From Bacteroidales bacterium (GTDB lineage: Bacteria; Bacteroidota; Bacteroidia; Bacteroidales; Muribaculaceae), in assembly GCA_030526455.1 (NCBI GenBank), contig JAUNCU010000021.1, positions 1 to 23,232 on the forward strand: DNA of 23,232 nucleotides, written 5' to 3'. A program made the translations under genes and the position numbers. The notes beneath the pieces were generated by a model. The model was not told where the DNA came from and did no database searches. It worked only from the letters and a program-made list of their open reading frames with translations. Shown here in pieces: positions 1 through 6,962 of the stretch (the stretch's first letter is position 1; every line of letters starts with the position of its first letter).

Positions 1-196
1 AATCCCTAGCGGGATTGCGCCGCCTAACCGTTCCGCTTCCCAACACAACTGTTTTTGCAGCGTCTATAATGTTCCCCCAGGATTTTCCACTGAGCCGATT
101 TCTACTCTATACTATATAATTAATTCCTAGATATCTAGATTGCTAGATTTCTAGGAATTATCTTTTTGTGGATTATTTTTTTCTTTATTTTTTGCT
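1..196. other. Left-edge AT-rich spacer with small inverted repeats
   Basis: No gene is visible here. The first 16 bases form a short hairpin (AATCCC, loop TAGC, GGGATT). Positions 121-131 and 150-160 are perfect inverted 11-mers (TAATTCCTAGA / TCTAGGAATTA). The loop between them is a degenerate tandem run of CTAGATTn with period 8. On the plus strand this hairpin is followed by CTTTTTG, so it may act as a weak terminator. On the minus strand, downstream of the muramidase gene, no T-run follows. The window edge prevents seeing what lies to the left. Confidence 0.5.
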
Positions 197-1507
197 TTAG
201 TAGTCTTCGTTGTCGATGCTGCTTTGGTTCACGCGCTTGCCTTGGCTTGAGGCTTTTTGGTTTTGGCTTTGCTTTTTGGCGGCCTTTTCTTGGGCGCGTT
301 TCTGTTCTTGCTGCTTGCGGAGTTGCTCTTCGCGGTCGCGCTTGGCCTTGGCGGCTTTTTCGGCTTGCAACTGGCGCTGACGCTCGGCTTCGGCACGCTC
401 TTTCTCCTTTTTCTTCAGGGCTTCTTCGCGTGCTTTTGCCTCTCTTTCAGCCTTTTCTTGGCGTGCTTTGGCATCCTTTTCGGCTTGCTCTTGGCGCAGT
501 TTTTCCTCTTTTTCGCGACGCTTCTGCTCTTGCTTAGCGGCTTCGCGCTCCTCCTTCTCACGGAGTTTGCGCAGTTTTTCTTTCTGCTTGGCAAGGCGTT
601 CGGCTTCCTTCTTTTCTTCGGCGGCACGTTTTTCAGCGAGTTTGCGTGCTTCCTTCTCAGCCTTCTCGCGCTCCTTGCGCAGTTGTTCTTTCTCTTTTTC
701 GGAGAGTTGTTTTTCCACCACAGCGGGTTGCTCCTTCTTGGCGGGCCTTGGAGGCACGGTTTCCTGTGGACGCGCTGCTGGGCGATCCATGGCCTTGCGG
801 CCCTTGATGAGGATGTCCTTCAGGCCGCAGCCCTTATTGAAACGGCAGAGGTCCACCACGTGGTCGATGCCGGCAATCACACCTTTTTCGGAGAATTGCC
901 ACAGCACCCACTTCACGCCGCCGGTGAGTTTGGGTTCCACCTTCGAGTAGCGGGCGATGAAGAGCGGATAGCCCGAGATGCGGCCGCTGAGGTAGGAATT
1001 ATAGAACGCGCTGCCCGTGTAGATCATCGGGCGGCAGCCGTAGTGCTTCTCCAGCATGTCGGCGAACAGCAGCGTAGAGTCGGCCAGCGCCTGGGCGGTG
1101 ATATTGCCGCGCACTTCCACGTCGATGAGCGGAATGAGGTCCTGGTCTTCTTTTTTTACGATGCTGGTGAAGTTATGGAACTGCTTGATTACGGGAATGT
1201 TGGGACGCAGAAAGTGATAAGCACCCACATGAATGCCGTGCTTGCGGGCATTCTCGATGTTGAACTGATAGTGGCGCGAGCGATAGGTGGCGCCCTCAGT
1301 GGCCTTCACATACACAAACTTGATGTTCTTATCCTGAGCCGTAGCGCTCCAGTCGATGTCCTTCTGGTAACTCGACACGTCGATGCCATCGTAAATCAGA
1401 TTGGCCGACGAGCCATCGACCGTGACTTGGGCGTGCGCCGCGCCCGCTACCATGGTGAGCAGCAGTGCGATAAGCCATATTTTCAGTCGATGCGGATAAA
1501 TACTCAT
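197..1507 (-). CDS. Secreted GH25 muramidase with C-terminal charged coiled coil
   Basis: 436 residues. Residues 1-26 form a signal peptide (short basic N-terminus, hydrophobic core, AHA|Q cleavage site), so the protein is exported. Residues about 37-235 match glycoside hydrolase family 25 (lysozyme/muramidase, cleaving MurNAc-GlcNAc bonds in peptidoglycan). GIDVS (Asp43), VKATEG (Glu71) and LIDVE (Asp129, Glu131) fit the family's acidic active-site residues. Residues about 240-425 are an almost uninterrupted Lys/Glu/Arg/Ala/Gln helix resembling TolA linkers, which is unusual for a lysozyme. The tail ends SSIDNEDY. The gene lies 87 bp downstream of the flippase on the same strand and has its own possible -7 box at 1532-1539. 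The GH25 call is firm; the role of the coil (spacing, wall or partner binding) is unknown. Confidence 0.9.
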   Translation of the reverse strand: MSIYPHRLKIWLIALLLTMVAGAAHAQVTVDGSSANLIYDGIDVSSYQKDIDWSATAQDKNIKFVYVKATEGATYRSRHYQFNIENARKHGIHVGAYHFLRPNIPVIKQFHNFTSIVKKEDQDLIPLIDVEVRGNITAQALADSTLLFADMLEKHYGCRPMIYTGSAFYNSYLSGRISGYPLFIARYSKVEPKLTGGVKWVLWQFSEKGVIAGIDHVVDLCRFNKGCGLKDILIKGRKAMDRPAARPQETVPPRPAKKEQPAVVEKQLSEKEKEQLRKEREKAEKEARKLAEKRAAEEKKEAERLAKQKEKLRKLREKEEREAAKQEQKRREKEEKLRQEQAEKDAKARQEKAEREAKAREEALKKKEKERAEAERQRQLQAEKAAKAKRDREEQLRKQQEQKRAQEKAAKKQSQNQKASSQGKRVNQSSIDNEDY

Positions 1508-1531
1508 GCGTTGATGTGTAAAAATGCTTTA

Positions 1532-1539
1532 CAAAGATA
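1532..1539 (-). promoter_or_regulatory. Possible -7 box upstream of the GH25 gene
   Basis: TATCTTTG on the minus strand fits the Bacteroidetes -7 consensus TAnnTTTG, 24 bp upstream of the GH25 start codon. No clear TTTG -33 element lies 19-21 bp further upstream, so the promoter may be weak, or the gene may mainly be transcribed by read-through from the flippase. Confidence 0.4.
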
Positions 1540-1594
1540 ACTAATTCCCCCGAAAAAGCACCGCTATGGCGGTGAAAATGCCGAAAAAAGTGAA

Positions 1595-3088
1595 CTATCG
1601 GAACAATTTACCCACCACCGGCAACTTGGCGAACATCGCGCCCATGTGCTCGCGCTTGAACATTGCGCCGAAGAACACCATCATCAGCGCGCAGCGATAC
1701 ACCGTGTCGAGCGCTGCCGAGCCGAAGGGATGCCACTGCATGAGGGCGAAGAGCGCCGCAGCGAGGGCGGTGTAGATGCCAATGTCCTTCATGGGATAGG
1801 CAATGGGGTAATACTTCTGCCCCACGAAATAACTCAGCACCATGGCAGTGCCATAGCCAGCGAAACCGCCCCACGCGCATGCCATGTAGCCATAGGTGGG
1901 CACACAGAGGATGTTGATGGCGAAGAGCACGGCGCATCCCGCGAAGGAGAACACAGCGCCCCAGATGGTTTTGTCGATGAGTTTGTACCAAAACGAGAGG
2001 TTGAAATACACGCCCATGAAAATCTCGGCCGCCATCACGATGGGCACCACCTTGAGGCCCTCCCAGTAGTCGGGGGCGATAATGTGCTTGAGCACATCCA
2101 TGCCCGCAATCACCGCCAAGAATGCGAAGAGCGTGAACATGATGAAATATTTCATCGCCTTGGCGTAGGTTTCCTTGTTGTCCTTATCCTTGCTCTTGCC
2201 GAAAACGAACGGCTCGTAGGCGTAGCGGAACGCCTGGGTGATGAGCGCCATGATCATGGCTATCTTCACCGCCGCGCCGTAGATGCCCAGTTGCTTCTGC
2301 TGGTCGGCAGCCTCGTAGATGATGGGGAAGAGTATCTTGTCGGCGGCCTGGTTGAGAATGCCGGCGATGCCCAGCACCAGGATGGGCCAACTGTAGCCCA
2401 GCATGCGCTTCAGCAGCGCGCCGTCGAAGCGCCACTTGATGCAGAACAGTTCCTTCCAGAACAGCAGATTGATTACGCCCGTGGTGGCGAGGTTGATGTA
2501 GAACACATAGCCCACGTCGAGGGTGAAATCGGCGTCGTAGATGCCGAAGAGGTTCCACTTCAGTTTGGGCAATATCAAGAAATAGAGCAGATTGAGCAGA
2601 ATGTTGATAAAGATGAACGCCAACTTGAAGGCGGCAAACTTCAGCGCCTTTTTCTGGTAGCGCAGATAGGCGAAGGGAATGGCCTGGAAGGCGTCCATCG
2701 CCACGATAATCGCCATCGACGCCACCCACCACTGGTGGTCTTCGTAGCCCAGCGCGGCCGATATGGCGGGCAGGAAGCCCAGCACCGCCGCCACAAACAT
2801 CAGCGCCGTCGCGCCCACCGCCAGCAGCGTGGTGCTGTAGACCGTGGGGGCGTCCTCCTCCTGCTTATTGGCGAAGCGGAAGAAGGTGGTTTCCATGCCG
2901 AAGGTGAGTATCACCAGCAGCAGCGCCGTCCAGGCGTAGAGGTTCGTGATCACGCCGTAGCCACCCGAAGCGGCCGAAAGCGTGGCGGTGTAGAGCGGCA
3001 CGAGCAGGTAGTTCAGGAAACGCCCGAAAATGCTGCTCACGCCGTATATTGCAGTGTCTTTAGCAAGAGATTTTAAATTTGTAGCCAT
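1595..3088 (-). CDS. Oligosaccharide/polysaccharide flippase (MOP/Wzx-like)
   Basis: 497 residues, very hydrophobic, with roughly 12-14 predicted membrane segments. It looks like the polysaccharide-biosynthesis (Wzx/RfbX-like) branch of the MOP exporter superfamily, inner-membrane proteins that flip undecaprenyl-linked sugars. The N-terminus (AKDTAIYGVSSIFGRFLNYL, followed by a VPLYT stretch) is typical of the family: an amphipathic start followed by TM1. FGMETTFFRFA after TM2 is also characteristic. The start ATG at 3088 leaves 60 bp to the ruvB stop, and no TAnnTTTG box is visible in that gap, so co-transcription with ruvB is likely. The gap holds a GC palindrome (3121-3138). The carried substrate cannot be told from sequence, and no glycosyltransferases are adjacent. 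A general lipid II or O-antigen role is possible. Confidence 0.85.
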   Translation of the reverse strand: MATNLKSLAKDTAIYGVSSIFGRFLNYLLVPLYTATLSAASGGYGVITNLYAWTALLLVILTFGMETTFFRFANKQEEDAPTVYSTTLLAVGATALMFVAAVLGFLPAISAALGYEDHQWWVASMAIIVAMDAFQAIPFAYLRYQKKALKFAAFKLAFIFINILLNLLYFLILPKLKWNLFGIYDADFTLDVGYVFYINLATTGVINLLFWKELFCIKWRFDGALLKRMLGYSWPILVLGIAGILNQAADKILFPIIYEAADQQKQLGIYGAAVKIAMIMALITQAFRYAYEPFVFGKSKDKDNKETYAKAMKYFIMFTLFAFLAVIAGMDVLKHIIAPDYWEGLKVVPIVMAAEIFMGVYFNLSFWYKLIDKTIWGAVFSFAGCAVLFAINILCVPTYGYMACAWGGFAGYGTAMVLSYFVGQKYYPIAYPMKDIGIYTALAAALFALMQWHPFGSAALDTVYRCALMMVFFGAMFKREHMGAMFAKLPVVGKLFR

Positions 3089-3120
3089 AATTTCTTGTAG
3101 AATGCGTGTGACAAAATTTT

Positions 3121-3138
3121 GCGCGCCGCCCGGCGCGC
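3121..3138. repeat. GC-rich palindrome between ruvB and the flippase
   Basis: GCGCGCCG-CC-CGGCGCGC is a perfect 8-bp stem with a 2-bp centre, so it may form a cruciform or, in RNA, a hairpin with a slightly opened loop. On the minus strand it is followed by AAAATTTTG rather than a T-run, so it is not a standard terminator. It could modulate read-through from ruvB into the flippase. Confidence 0.5.
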
Positions 3139-3148
3139 GATGCGTCGC

Positions 3149-4174
3149 CTACTCAAAGAGGGAGCCTTGCTCGGTGAGCGGCGAGCGCCCCAAGTGCTTG
3201 TAGGCCAATTCAGTGACTTCGCGTCCGCGAGGCGTGCGCTTGATGAAGCCTTCCTTGATGAGATAAGGCTCATACACCTCCTCGAGCGTGCCAGCGTCTT
3301 CGCTGAGCGCCATCGCGAGGGTGTTGAGGCCCACCGGGCCGCCCTTAAACTTGTCGATGATGGTGAGGAGTATCTTGTTGTCGATTTCGTCGAGACCGTA
3401 TTTGTCGATATTGAGCGCCTCGAGGGCATAGCGCGCGATGGCGGTATCGATTTTTCCCGACCCCTTCACCTGGGCGAAGTCGCGCACACGGCGCAGCAGC
3501 GAGTTGGCGATACGCGGCGTGCCACGGCTGCGCAGCGAAATCTCCATCGCGGCCTCATCGGTGATGGGTACACCCAGCAGGTGGGCAGAGCGCTTCACAA
3601 TCTTCTCCAGCACCTCGTGGTTGTAATACTCGAGGTGGCAGTTGATGCCGAAGCGGGCGCGCAGCGGCGATGTGAGCAAGCCACTGCGGGTGGTGGCGCC
3701 AATGAGGGTGAACGGTGCGAGCGAGAGTTGCACCGAGCGGGCGCCCGGTCCCTTGTCGATCATGATGTCGATGCGGTAGTCTTCCATCGCCGAGTAGAGG
3801 TATTCCTCCACCACAGGACTGAGGCGGTGAATTTCGTCGATAAAGAGCACATCGTTTTCCTCCAGCGAGGTGAGCAGGCCAGCGAGGTCGCCCGGCTTGT
3901 CGAGCACGGGGCCAGAAGTGACCTTGAAACCTACGCCCAACTCATTGGCAATGATATTGCTGAGTGTGGTCTTACCCAGGCCTGGAGGGCCATAGAACAG
4001 CGTGTGGTCGAGCGCCTCGCCACGCATGCGCGCAGCGGCCACAAACACACGGAGATTGTCGAGCACCTTATCCTGACCGGCAAAATCACCGAATCGCACT
4101 GGTCGCAACGCCTTTTCCACGTCTTGATCGCTGCGCAAGCGCTCATTTCTTATGTCAAATTCTTCTTCCATCAT
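3149..4174 (-). CDS. ruvB: Holliday junction branch migration helicase RuvB
   Basis: 341 residues from the ATG at 4174; an upstream in-frame TTG at 4180 is less likely and a second ATG lies at 4171. RuvB is the AAA+ motor that drives RuvA-bound Holliday junction migration during recombination repair. Visible motifs are Walker A GPPGLGKT (62-69), Walker B with DEIH (113-116), sensor GATTRSG (159-165) and the PLRARFG arginine-finger region (170-176). A C-terminal winged-helix segment includes TPRGREVTELAYKHLG. Length and motif order are normal for the family. ruvA and ruvC are not in the window, which is common in Bacteroidetes. A -7 box sits 11 bp upstream (4185-4192). Confidence 0.97.
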   Translation of the reverse strand: MMEEEFDIRNERLRSDQDVEKALRPVRFGDFAGQDKVLDNLRVFVAAARMRGEALDHTLFYGPPGLGKTTLSNIIANELGVGFKVTSGPVLDKPGDLAGLLTSLEENDVLFIDEIHRLSPVVEEYLYSAMEDYRIDIMIDKGPGARSVQLSLAPFTLIGATTRSGLLTSPLRARFGINCHLEYYNHEVLEKIVKRSAHLLGVPITDEAAMEISLRSRGTPRIANSLLRRVRDFAQVKGSGKIDTAIARYALEALNIDKYGLDEIDNKILLTIIDKFKGGPVGLNTLAMALSEDAGTLEEVYEPYLIKEGFIKRTPRGREVTELAYKHLGRSPLTEQGSLFE

Positions 4175-4184
4175 AATCAATCAA

Positions 4185-4192
4185 CAAAATTA
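4185..4192 (-). promoter_or_regulatory. Probable ruvB -7 promoter box
   Basis: TAATTTTG on the minus strand matches TAnnTTTG exactly, 11 bp upstream of the preferred ruvB ATG at 4174, which would give a very short leader. No good -33 TTTG is seen at 20 bp spacing; that position falls in the short direct repeats at 4208-4242. Confidence 0.5.
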
Positions 4193-4207
4193 CGAAAAAG
4201 AAATTAT

Positions 4208-4329
4208 AAATTGGAGATTAGGTGTTAGAAATTGGAGATTAGATGATAGATTAGCAGCGAATGCTGCTAACACGGGGGCGCACCCTTTTCTTTTGGGGCG
4301 CTCCTTTGCTTTTTTTTCGGGGGCGCTCC
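4208..4329. repeat. Two short direct-repeat clusters between ruvB and the acyltransferase
   Basis: The 163-bp gap holds two repeat types. AAATTGGAGATTAG occurs at 4208-4221 and again at 4229-4242 (period 21), followed by related ATTAGATGATAGATTAG. Next come three copies of G(4-5)CGC(A/T)CC, at 4274-4284, 4295-4304 and 4319-4329, separated by T-rich tracts of 10-14 bases. No coding function and no clear T-tailed hairpin for the acyltransferase end are seen. Confidence 0.7.
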
Positions 4330-4337
4330 TGGGAAAT

Positions 4338-5402
4338 TTAGTGGAGGAGTTTTGTGATGCGGGGGTTGAGGAAGTCGAAGCATGGGGTCACCACGAAGCG
4401 CTTCACCATGTAGGCCACCAGTATCACGCATGGCAGGATGATGCACAGGCGCAGGTTCATGTCGAGATCGGGCAGGTGGCGGTTGATGAGTCGCACGGCC
4501 AGCATGTGGGTGATGTAGATTTCAAAACCTATGTCGCCCAGCCACACGAGGGGTTTGGAATGCAGCACTTTGCCCAGGAGGCCGGGGGCCTCGTCGGTGA
4601 TGACAAACGCCAGAATGATGAGCGGCACAATGGGCCAGAACACCCACGAGTGCTGCAACGAGAACGGCAGGCTGAGGTAGAAGGTGTGCAGCCCTGCCAG
4701 CAGCGCCACGGGCAGCAACTCGAGCAAATTGCTCCTGAGCGATGCCTTAGCCGAAATCCACACTTTGAGGCGAGCGGTGAAATCGCTGCAGTAGAGGCGG
4801 TAGGCCACGATGCCGAGGGAGAAATCAAGCGTGCGCGCCAGCGGGTTGATGAAGAGGAGTTCGTTGCTGTAATGGTCGGGCACGCTGAGTGCCGCGAAGG
4901 GATAGAGTGCGGCTATACCTAAGCCCAAGCCCACGAGATGACGCACTCGGGCGCGGGAAATGAGGCGGTAGAGGGTTTTGAAGAGCAAGTAGTGGAAAAA
5001 CAGTGCGCACAGAAACCACGAGGGGCCATTGAAGGCGAAGTGGAATTTCGAGAGCGGAATCCACGACTGCAGTAACAGCACGTTGGCCGCCAACTGGGGC
5101 ACGGCGGGCATCACGCCATGACGGAAGCCGATGAGCAAAAACACCAGCAGCATGAAGAAGTGCATGGGATAAGACTTGCACACCTGGCGCAGGTAGAGCC
5201 CCTTGGTGGAATACTGGCCCGCATCAATCTTGCGGCCGTAGCCCAGCGAAAGCACAAATCCACTAAGGACGAAAAAAAACGAAACGCCACACGAACCCAT
5301 GCACTGATAGGCATCGGAGGCCGTGGCATGATGTACCACGATGGGCAGTGAGAAGCACGGTCTCAACGCCTGCAAAGGCAGTATTCGCTTTCGTTTCTGC
5401 AT
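4338..5402 (-). CDS. Membrane acyltransferase, acyltransferase 3 (OafA/YrhL-like) family
   Basis: 354 residues, with about 10 hydrophobic membrane segments spread along the length. This family transfers acetyl or other acyl groups to cell-surface sugars in the inner membrane. Family hallmarks are the N-terminal LQALR start, the VVHHA histidines (His24/His25) in TM1, and GVSFFFVLSGFVLS (39-52) in TM2. The length is at the usual family size for a stand-alone domain, with no fused SGNH domain. The start ATG at 5402 lies 30 bp downstream of a complete promoter (5433-5464). The acceptor glycan cannot be inferred. Its position near a flippase and muramidase is compatible with envelope modification, but it has its own promoter. 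Confidence 0.85.
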   Translation of the reverse strand: MQKRKRILPLQALRPCFSLPIVVHHATASDAYQCMGSCGVSFFFVLSGFVLSLGYGRKIDAGQYSTKGLYLRQVCKSYPMHFFMLLVFLLIGFRHGVMPAVPQLAANVLLLQSWIPLSKFHFAFNGPSWFLCALFFHYLLFKTLYRLISRARVRHLVGLGLGIAALYPFAALSVPDHYSNELLFINPLARTLDFSLGIVAYRLYCSDFTARLKVWISAKASLRSNLLELLPVALLAGLHTFYLSLPFSLQHSWVFWPIVPLIILAFVITDEAPGLLGKVLHSKPLVWLGDIGFEIYITHMLAVRLINRHLPDLDMNLRLCIILPCVILVAYMVKRFVVTPCFDFLNPRITKLLH

Positions 5403-5432
5403 AATATGATATCCTTAATTGAATTGTGTGTG

Positions 5433-5464
5433 CAAAGATACCCACATTATTTGACTCTAGCAAA
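5433..5464 (-). promoter_or_regulatory. Bacteroidetes -33/-7 promoter of the acyltransferase gene
   Basis: On the minus strand TTTG (5461-5464) and TATCTTTG (5433-5440) are separated by exactly 20 nt. This is a full match to the Bacteroidetes primary sigma consensus TTTG-N19-21-TAnnTTTG. Transcription would start near 5427-5430, giving a leader of about 25 nt. Confidence 0.8.
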
Positions 5465-5535
5465 TAGCAAGAACGGCGAGCGAATTTTCACGAATCCTCT
5501 TTGGGTGGGGGGGTATTCACGTCATCGGCTTGCCG

Positions 5536-5617
5536 CTTCGCTCCGCGAAGAATTAAGCGAAATTTATTTTGATGGGATTTTATCAACGAATTAAGCGAAT
5601 TTCACGAATTTCATTTT
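5536..5617 (+). repeat. Intergenic GAATT-type dispersed repeat with hairpin
   Basis: A tight hairpin CTTCGC-TCC-GCGAAG (5536-5550) is followed by two degenerate copies of a unit containing GAATTAAGCGAA, ending with CGAATTTCACGAATTTCATT (5598-5617). The segment 5581-5617 aligns with 13547-13582 with three mismatches and one indel. No gene is present between the acyltransferase promoter and the tRNA terminator. Confidence 0.65.
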
Positions 5618-5647
5618 GCGGCTTGATGAATTTTGCGGAAAACAAAA

Positions 5648-5686
5648 AAAACGCTAACTAGGTGGTGAACACTTTGTTAGCGTTTT
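5648..5686 (-). terminator. Intrinsic terminator after tRNA-Leu
   Basis: AAAACGCTAAC (5648-5658) and GTTAGCGTTTT (5676-5686) form a perfect 11-bp stem with a 17-nt loop. On the minus strand it is followed by a T tract (5644-5647). It lies 6 bp beyond the tRNA-Leu 3' end, the right place to end the tRNA transcript. Confidence 0.85.
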
Positions 5687-5692
5687 ATAATG

Positions 5693-5774
5693 TACCCAGA
5701 GCCGGGATCGAACCGGCACGGGTTGCCCCACTGGTGTTTGAGACCAGCGCGTCTACCGATTCCGCCATCTGGGC
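5693..5774 (-). tRNA. tRNA-Leu (anticodon CAA)
   Basis: Read on the minus strand, the acceptor arm GCCCAGA pairs with TCTGGGT (first pair a G-U wobble), followed by discriminator A73. The anticodon stem CTGGT/ACCAG encloses loop CTCAAAC, giving anticodon CAA. A long variable arm and the T-arm GGTTCGATCC are present, as expected for a class II tRNA. The 3' CCA is not encoded (A73 is followed by CAT). The gene begins directly after the T-run of the inter-tRNA hairpin, and no separate promoter is seen for it. Confidence 0.95.
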
Positions 5775-5800
5775 AAAAAAAGGGCTTTTTTCAAAGCCCT
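5775..5800 (-). terminator. Terminator-like hairpin between tRNA-Gln and tRNA-Leu
   Basis: On the minus strand AGGGCTTT-GAAA-AAAGCCCT is an 8-bp stem with a GNRA-type tetraloop, immediately followed by TTTTTT and then G1 of tRNA-Leu. It has all the parts of an intrinsic terminator. It may set a lower level of tRNA-Leu than tRNA-Gln, or serve as a processing spacer. Confidence 0.7.
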
Positions 5801-5807
5801 TCAAGAT

Positions 5808-5881
5808 TGGTTGTCTTACCAGGATTCGAACCTAGACAGGCAGAACCAAAAACTGCAGTGCTACCATTACACCATAAGACA
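5808..5881 (-). tRNA. tRNA-Gln (anticodon TTG)
   Basis: On the minus strand, acceptor TGTCTTA pairs with TAAGACA, with a U1-A72 pair typical of tRNA-Gln. The D-arm has AATGGTAG. The anticodon loop TTTTGGT gives anticodon TTG, and the T-arm is GGTTCGAATCC. ACCA follows the acceptor, so the 3' CCA is encoded here, unlike in the neighbouring tRNA-Leu. It is first in a two-tRNA unit behind a consensus promoter. Confidence 0.95.
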
Positions 5882-5917
5882 ATCCTAACAATTAGACTCA
5901 TCGTCGTAATTGCGATG

Positions 5918-5949
5918 CAAAATTACACCTATTTTCAATAATGTGCAAA
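5918..5949 (-). promoter_or_regulatory. Promoter of the tRNA-Gln/tRNA-Leu unit
   Basis: On the minus strand TTTG (5946-5949) and TAATTTTG (5918-5925) are separated by exactly 20 nt, a full match to the Bacteroidetes consensus. The start site would fall near 5912-5915, about 30 nt before tRNA-Gln. This is one of the clearest indicators of the host phylum in the window. Confidence 0.85.
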
Positions 5950-6006
5950 TTTTCTTGCGATTTTTTTTGAAAAAAGTTGAAAAATGGGGTTTGAGGGGGG
6001 CTGTGA

Positions 6007-6038
6007 GTTGATTGGGCGGCGTTTTTTGCGTAATTTTG
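6007..6038 (+). promoter_or_regulatory. Promoter of the PgeF/YfiH gene, nearly touching its start codon
   Basis: GTTG (6007-6010), 20 nt, then TAATTTTG (6031-6038). The -7 box is exact and the -33 box is 3 of 4. The downstream ATG starts only 6 bp after the -7 box, where transcription itself should begin, so the mRNA would be leaderless or nearly so. Confidence 0.65.
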
Positions 6039-6043
6039 GGGCT

Positions 6044-6859
6044 ATGAACATCCTTTCTCAGCATTCAGCAATCCAACTTTTGCAATGGCGAGGCGACGTG
6101 AATGGCGCCATCGCCTTCAACACGCTGCGCCAAGGCGCCACAGACGGCGACCCCTACAGCAGCCTCAACCTGTGTGACTACACGGGCGACTCCCCCGCCC
6201 ACGTGGAAGAGGGACGACGCGCAGTGTGCGCCGCGCTGGGCATCGCGCCCGACCGGCTGGTGATGCCCCGCCAAACCCACACCTGCTGCGTGGCGGTCGT
6301 AGACGAGGCGCTGATGGCGCTCCCCCACCCCGATCGCATGGCGCGCCTGCAGGACGTTGACGCCCTGGTGACCAGCCTGCGAGGCGTGTGCATAGGCGTG
6401 AACACCGCCGACTGCGTGAACATTGCCCTGGTGGACGAGCAGGCGGGCGTGGCGGGTGTGGCGCATGCCGGATGGCGTGGCACTGCCGGGAAGATTGCGG
6501 CACGCACCGTGGAGGCGATGACGGCACTGGGCGCCCAGCCCCACCGCATCAAGGCCGTGATGGGCGCAAGCATATGCCGGGCGTGCTTCGAGGTGGGCGA
6601 CGAAGTGGTAGAAGCCTTTGAGAAAGAAGGATTTAGCGCAGCAGAAATCAGCCAGCGCAACCCCGCCACGGGCAAGGCCCACATCAATCTGCAGCACGCC
6701 AACGCGCTGGTGCTGAGAGCAGCGGGCGTAGCGGCGGGCAACATCACGTGGAACGGCGAGTGCAGCCGCTGCAAGAGCGAGCGCTACTTCTCGGCACGCC
6801 GGCTGGGCATAGGCTCAGGGCGCACGTTCACCGGCGTGATGCTGAAGCACGGGGAGTGA
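6044..6859 (+). CDS. pgeF: PgeF/YfiH family laccase-domain protein (purine nucleoside phosphorylase / cell-wall editing)
   Basis: 271 residues from ATG 6044. The frame opens further upstream to 5984, but that part lies inside the promoter and has no family similarity. The family (YfiH, multicopper polyphenol oxidase/laccase fold) has been reported as a zinc-dependent purine nucleoside phosphorylase/adenosine deaminase and, in E. coli, as a factor keeping L-Ser out of peptidoglycan stems. Zinc-site motifs are present: PRQTHT (His79), NTADC (Cys124) and AHAGWRG (His141), plus the C-terminal CSRCKSERYFSARR segment. Length is normal and the protein appears cytoplasmic, with no signal peptide. It is a single-gene unit between the divergent tRNA unit and the LRR gene. 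The family assignment is firm; the substrate in this organism is inferred. Confidence 0.93.
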   Translation: MNILSQHSAIQLLQWRGDVNGAIAFNTLRQGATDGDPYSSLNLCDYTGDSPAHVEEGRRAVCAALGIAPDRLVMPRQTHTCCVAVVDEALMALPHPDRMARLQDVDALVTSLRGVCIGVNTADCVNIALVDEQAGVAGVAHAGWRGTAGKIAARTVEAMTALGAQPHRIKAVMGASICRACFEVGDEVVEAFEKEGFSAAEISQRNPATGKAHINLQHANALVLRAAGVAAGNITWNGECSRCKSERYFSARRLGIGSGRTFTGVMLKHGE

Positions 6860-6962
6860 TATCGATTTGCATACCTGCAAGCAAAAACTGAATAATCATA
6901 GAAAATATAAAGAAAAGCACTATTTTTTATAGCATATCATTATAAATATATCATATTTTTTG

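Noticed and set aside
257..1540. A 427-codon open frame opposite the muramidase gene
   Set aside because: It is the shadow of the low-complexity Lys/Glu-rich coil; the predicted protein is Leu/Phe-rich low complexity with no family motif, while the minus frame carries a clear GH25 domain and signal peptide.
1646..3076. A 476-codon open frame opposite the flippase gene
   Set aside because: Composition is His/Glu/Gly-rich as expected from reading a GC-rich membrane-protein gene backwards; the minus frame has a full flippase.
5690..5941. Open frame on the plus strand across the tRNA region
   Set aside because: It overlaps both tRNA genes and their promoter and has no recognisable domain.
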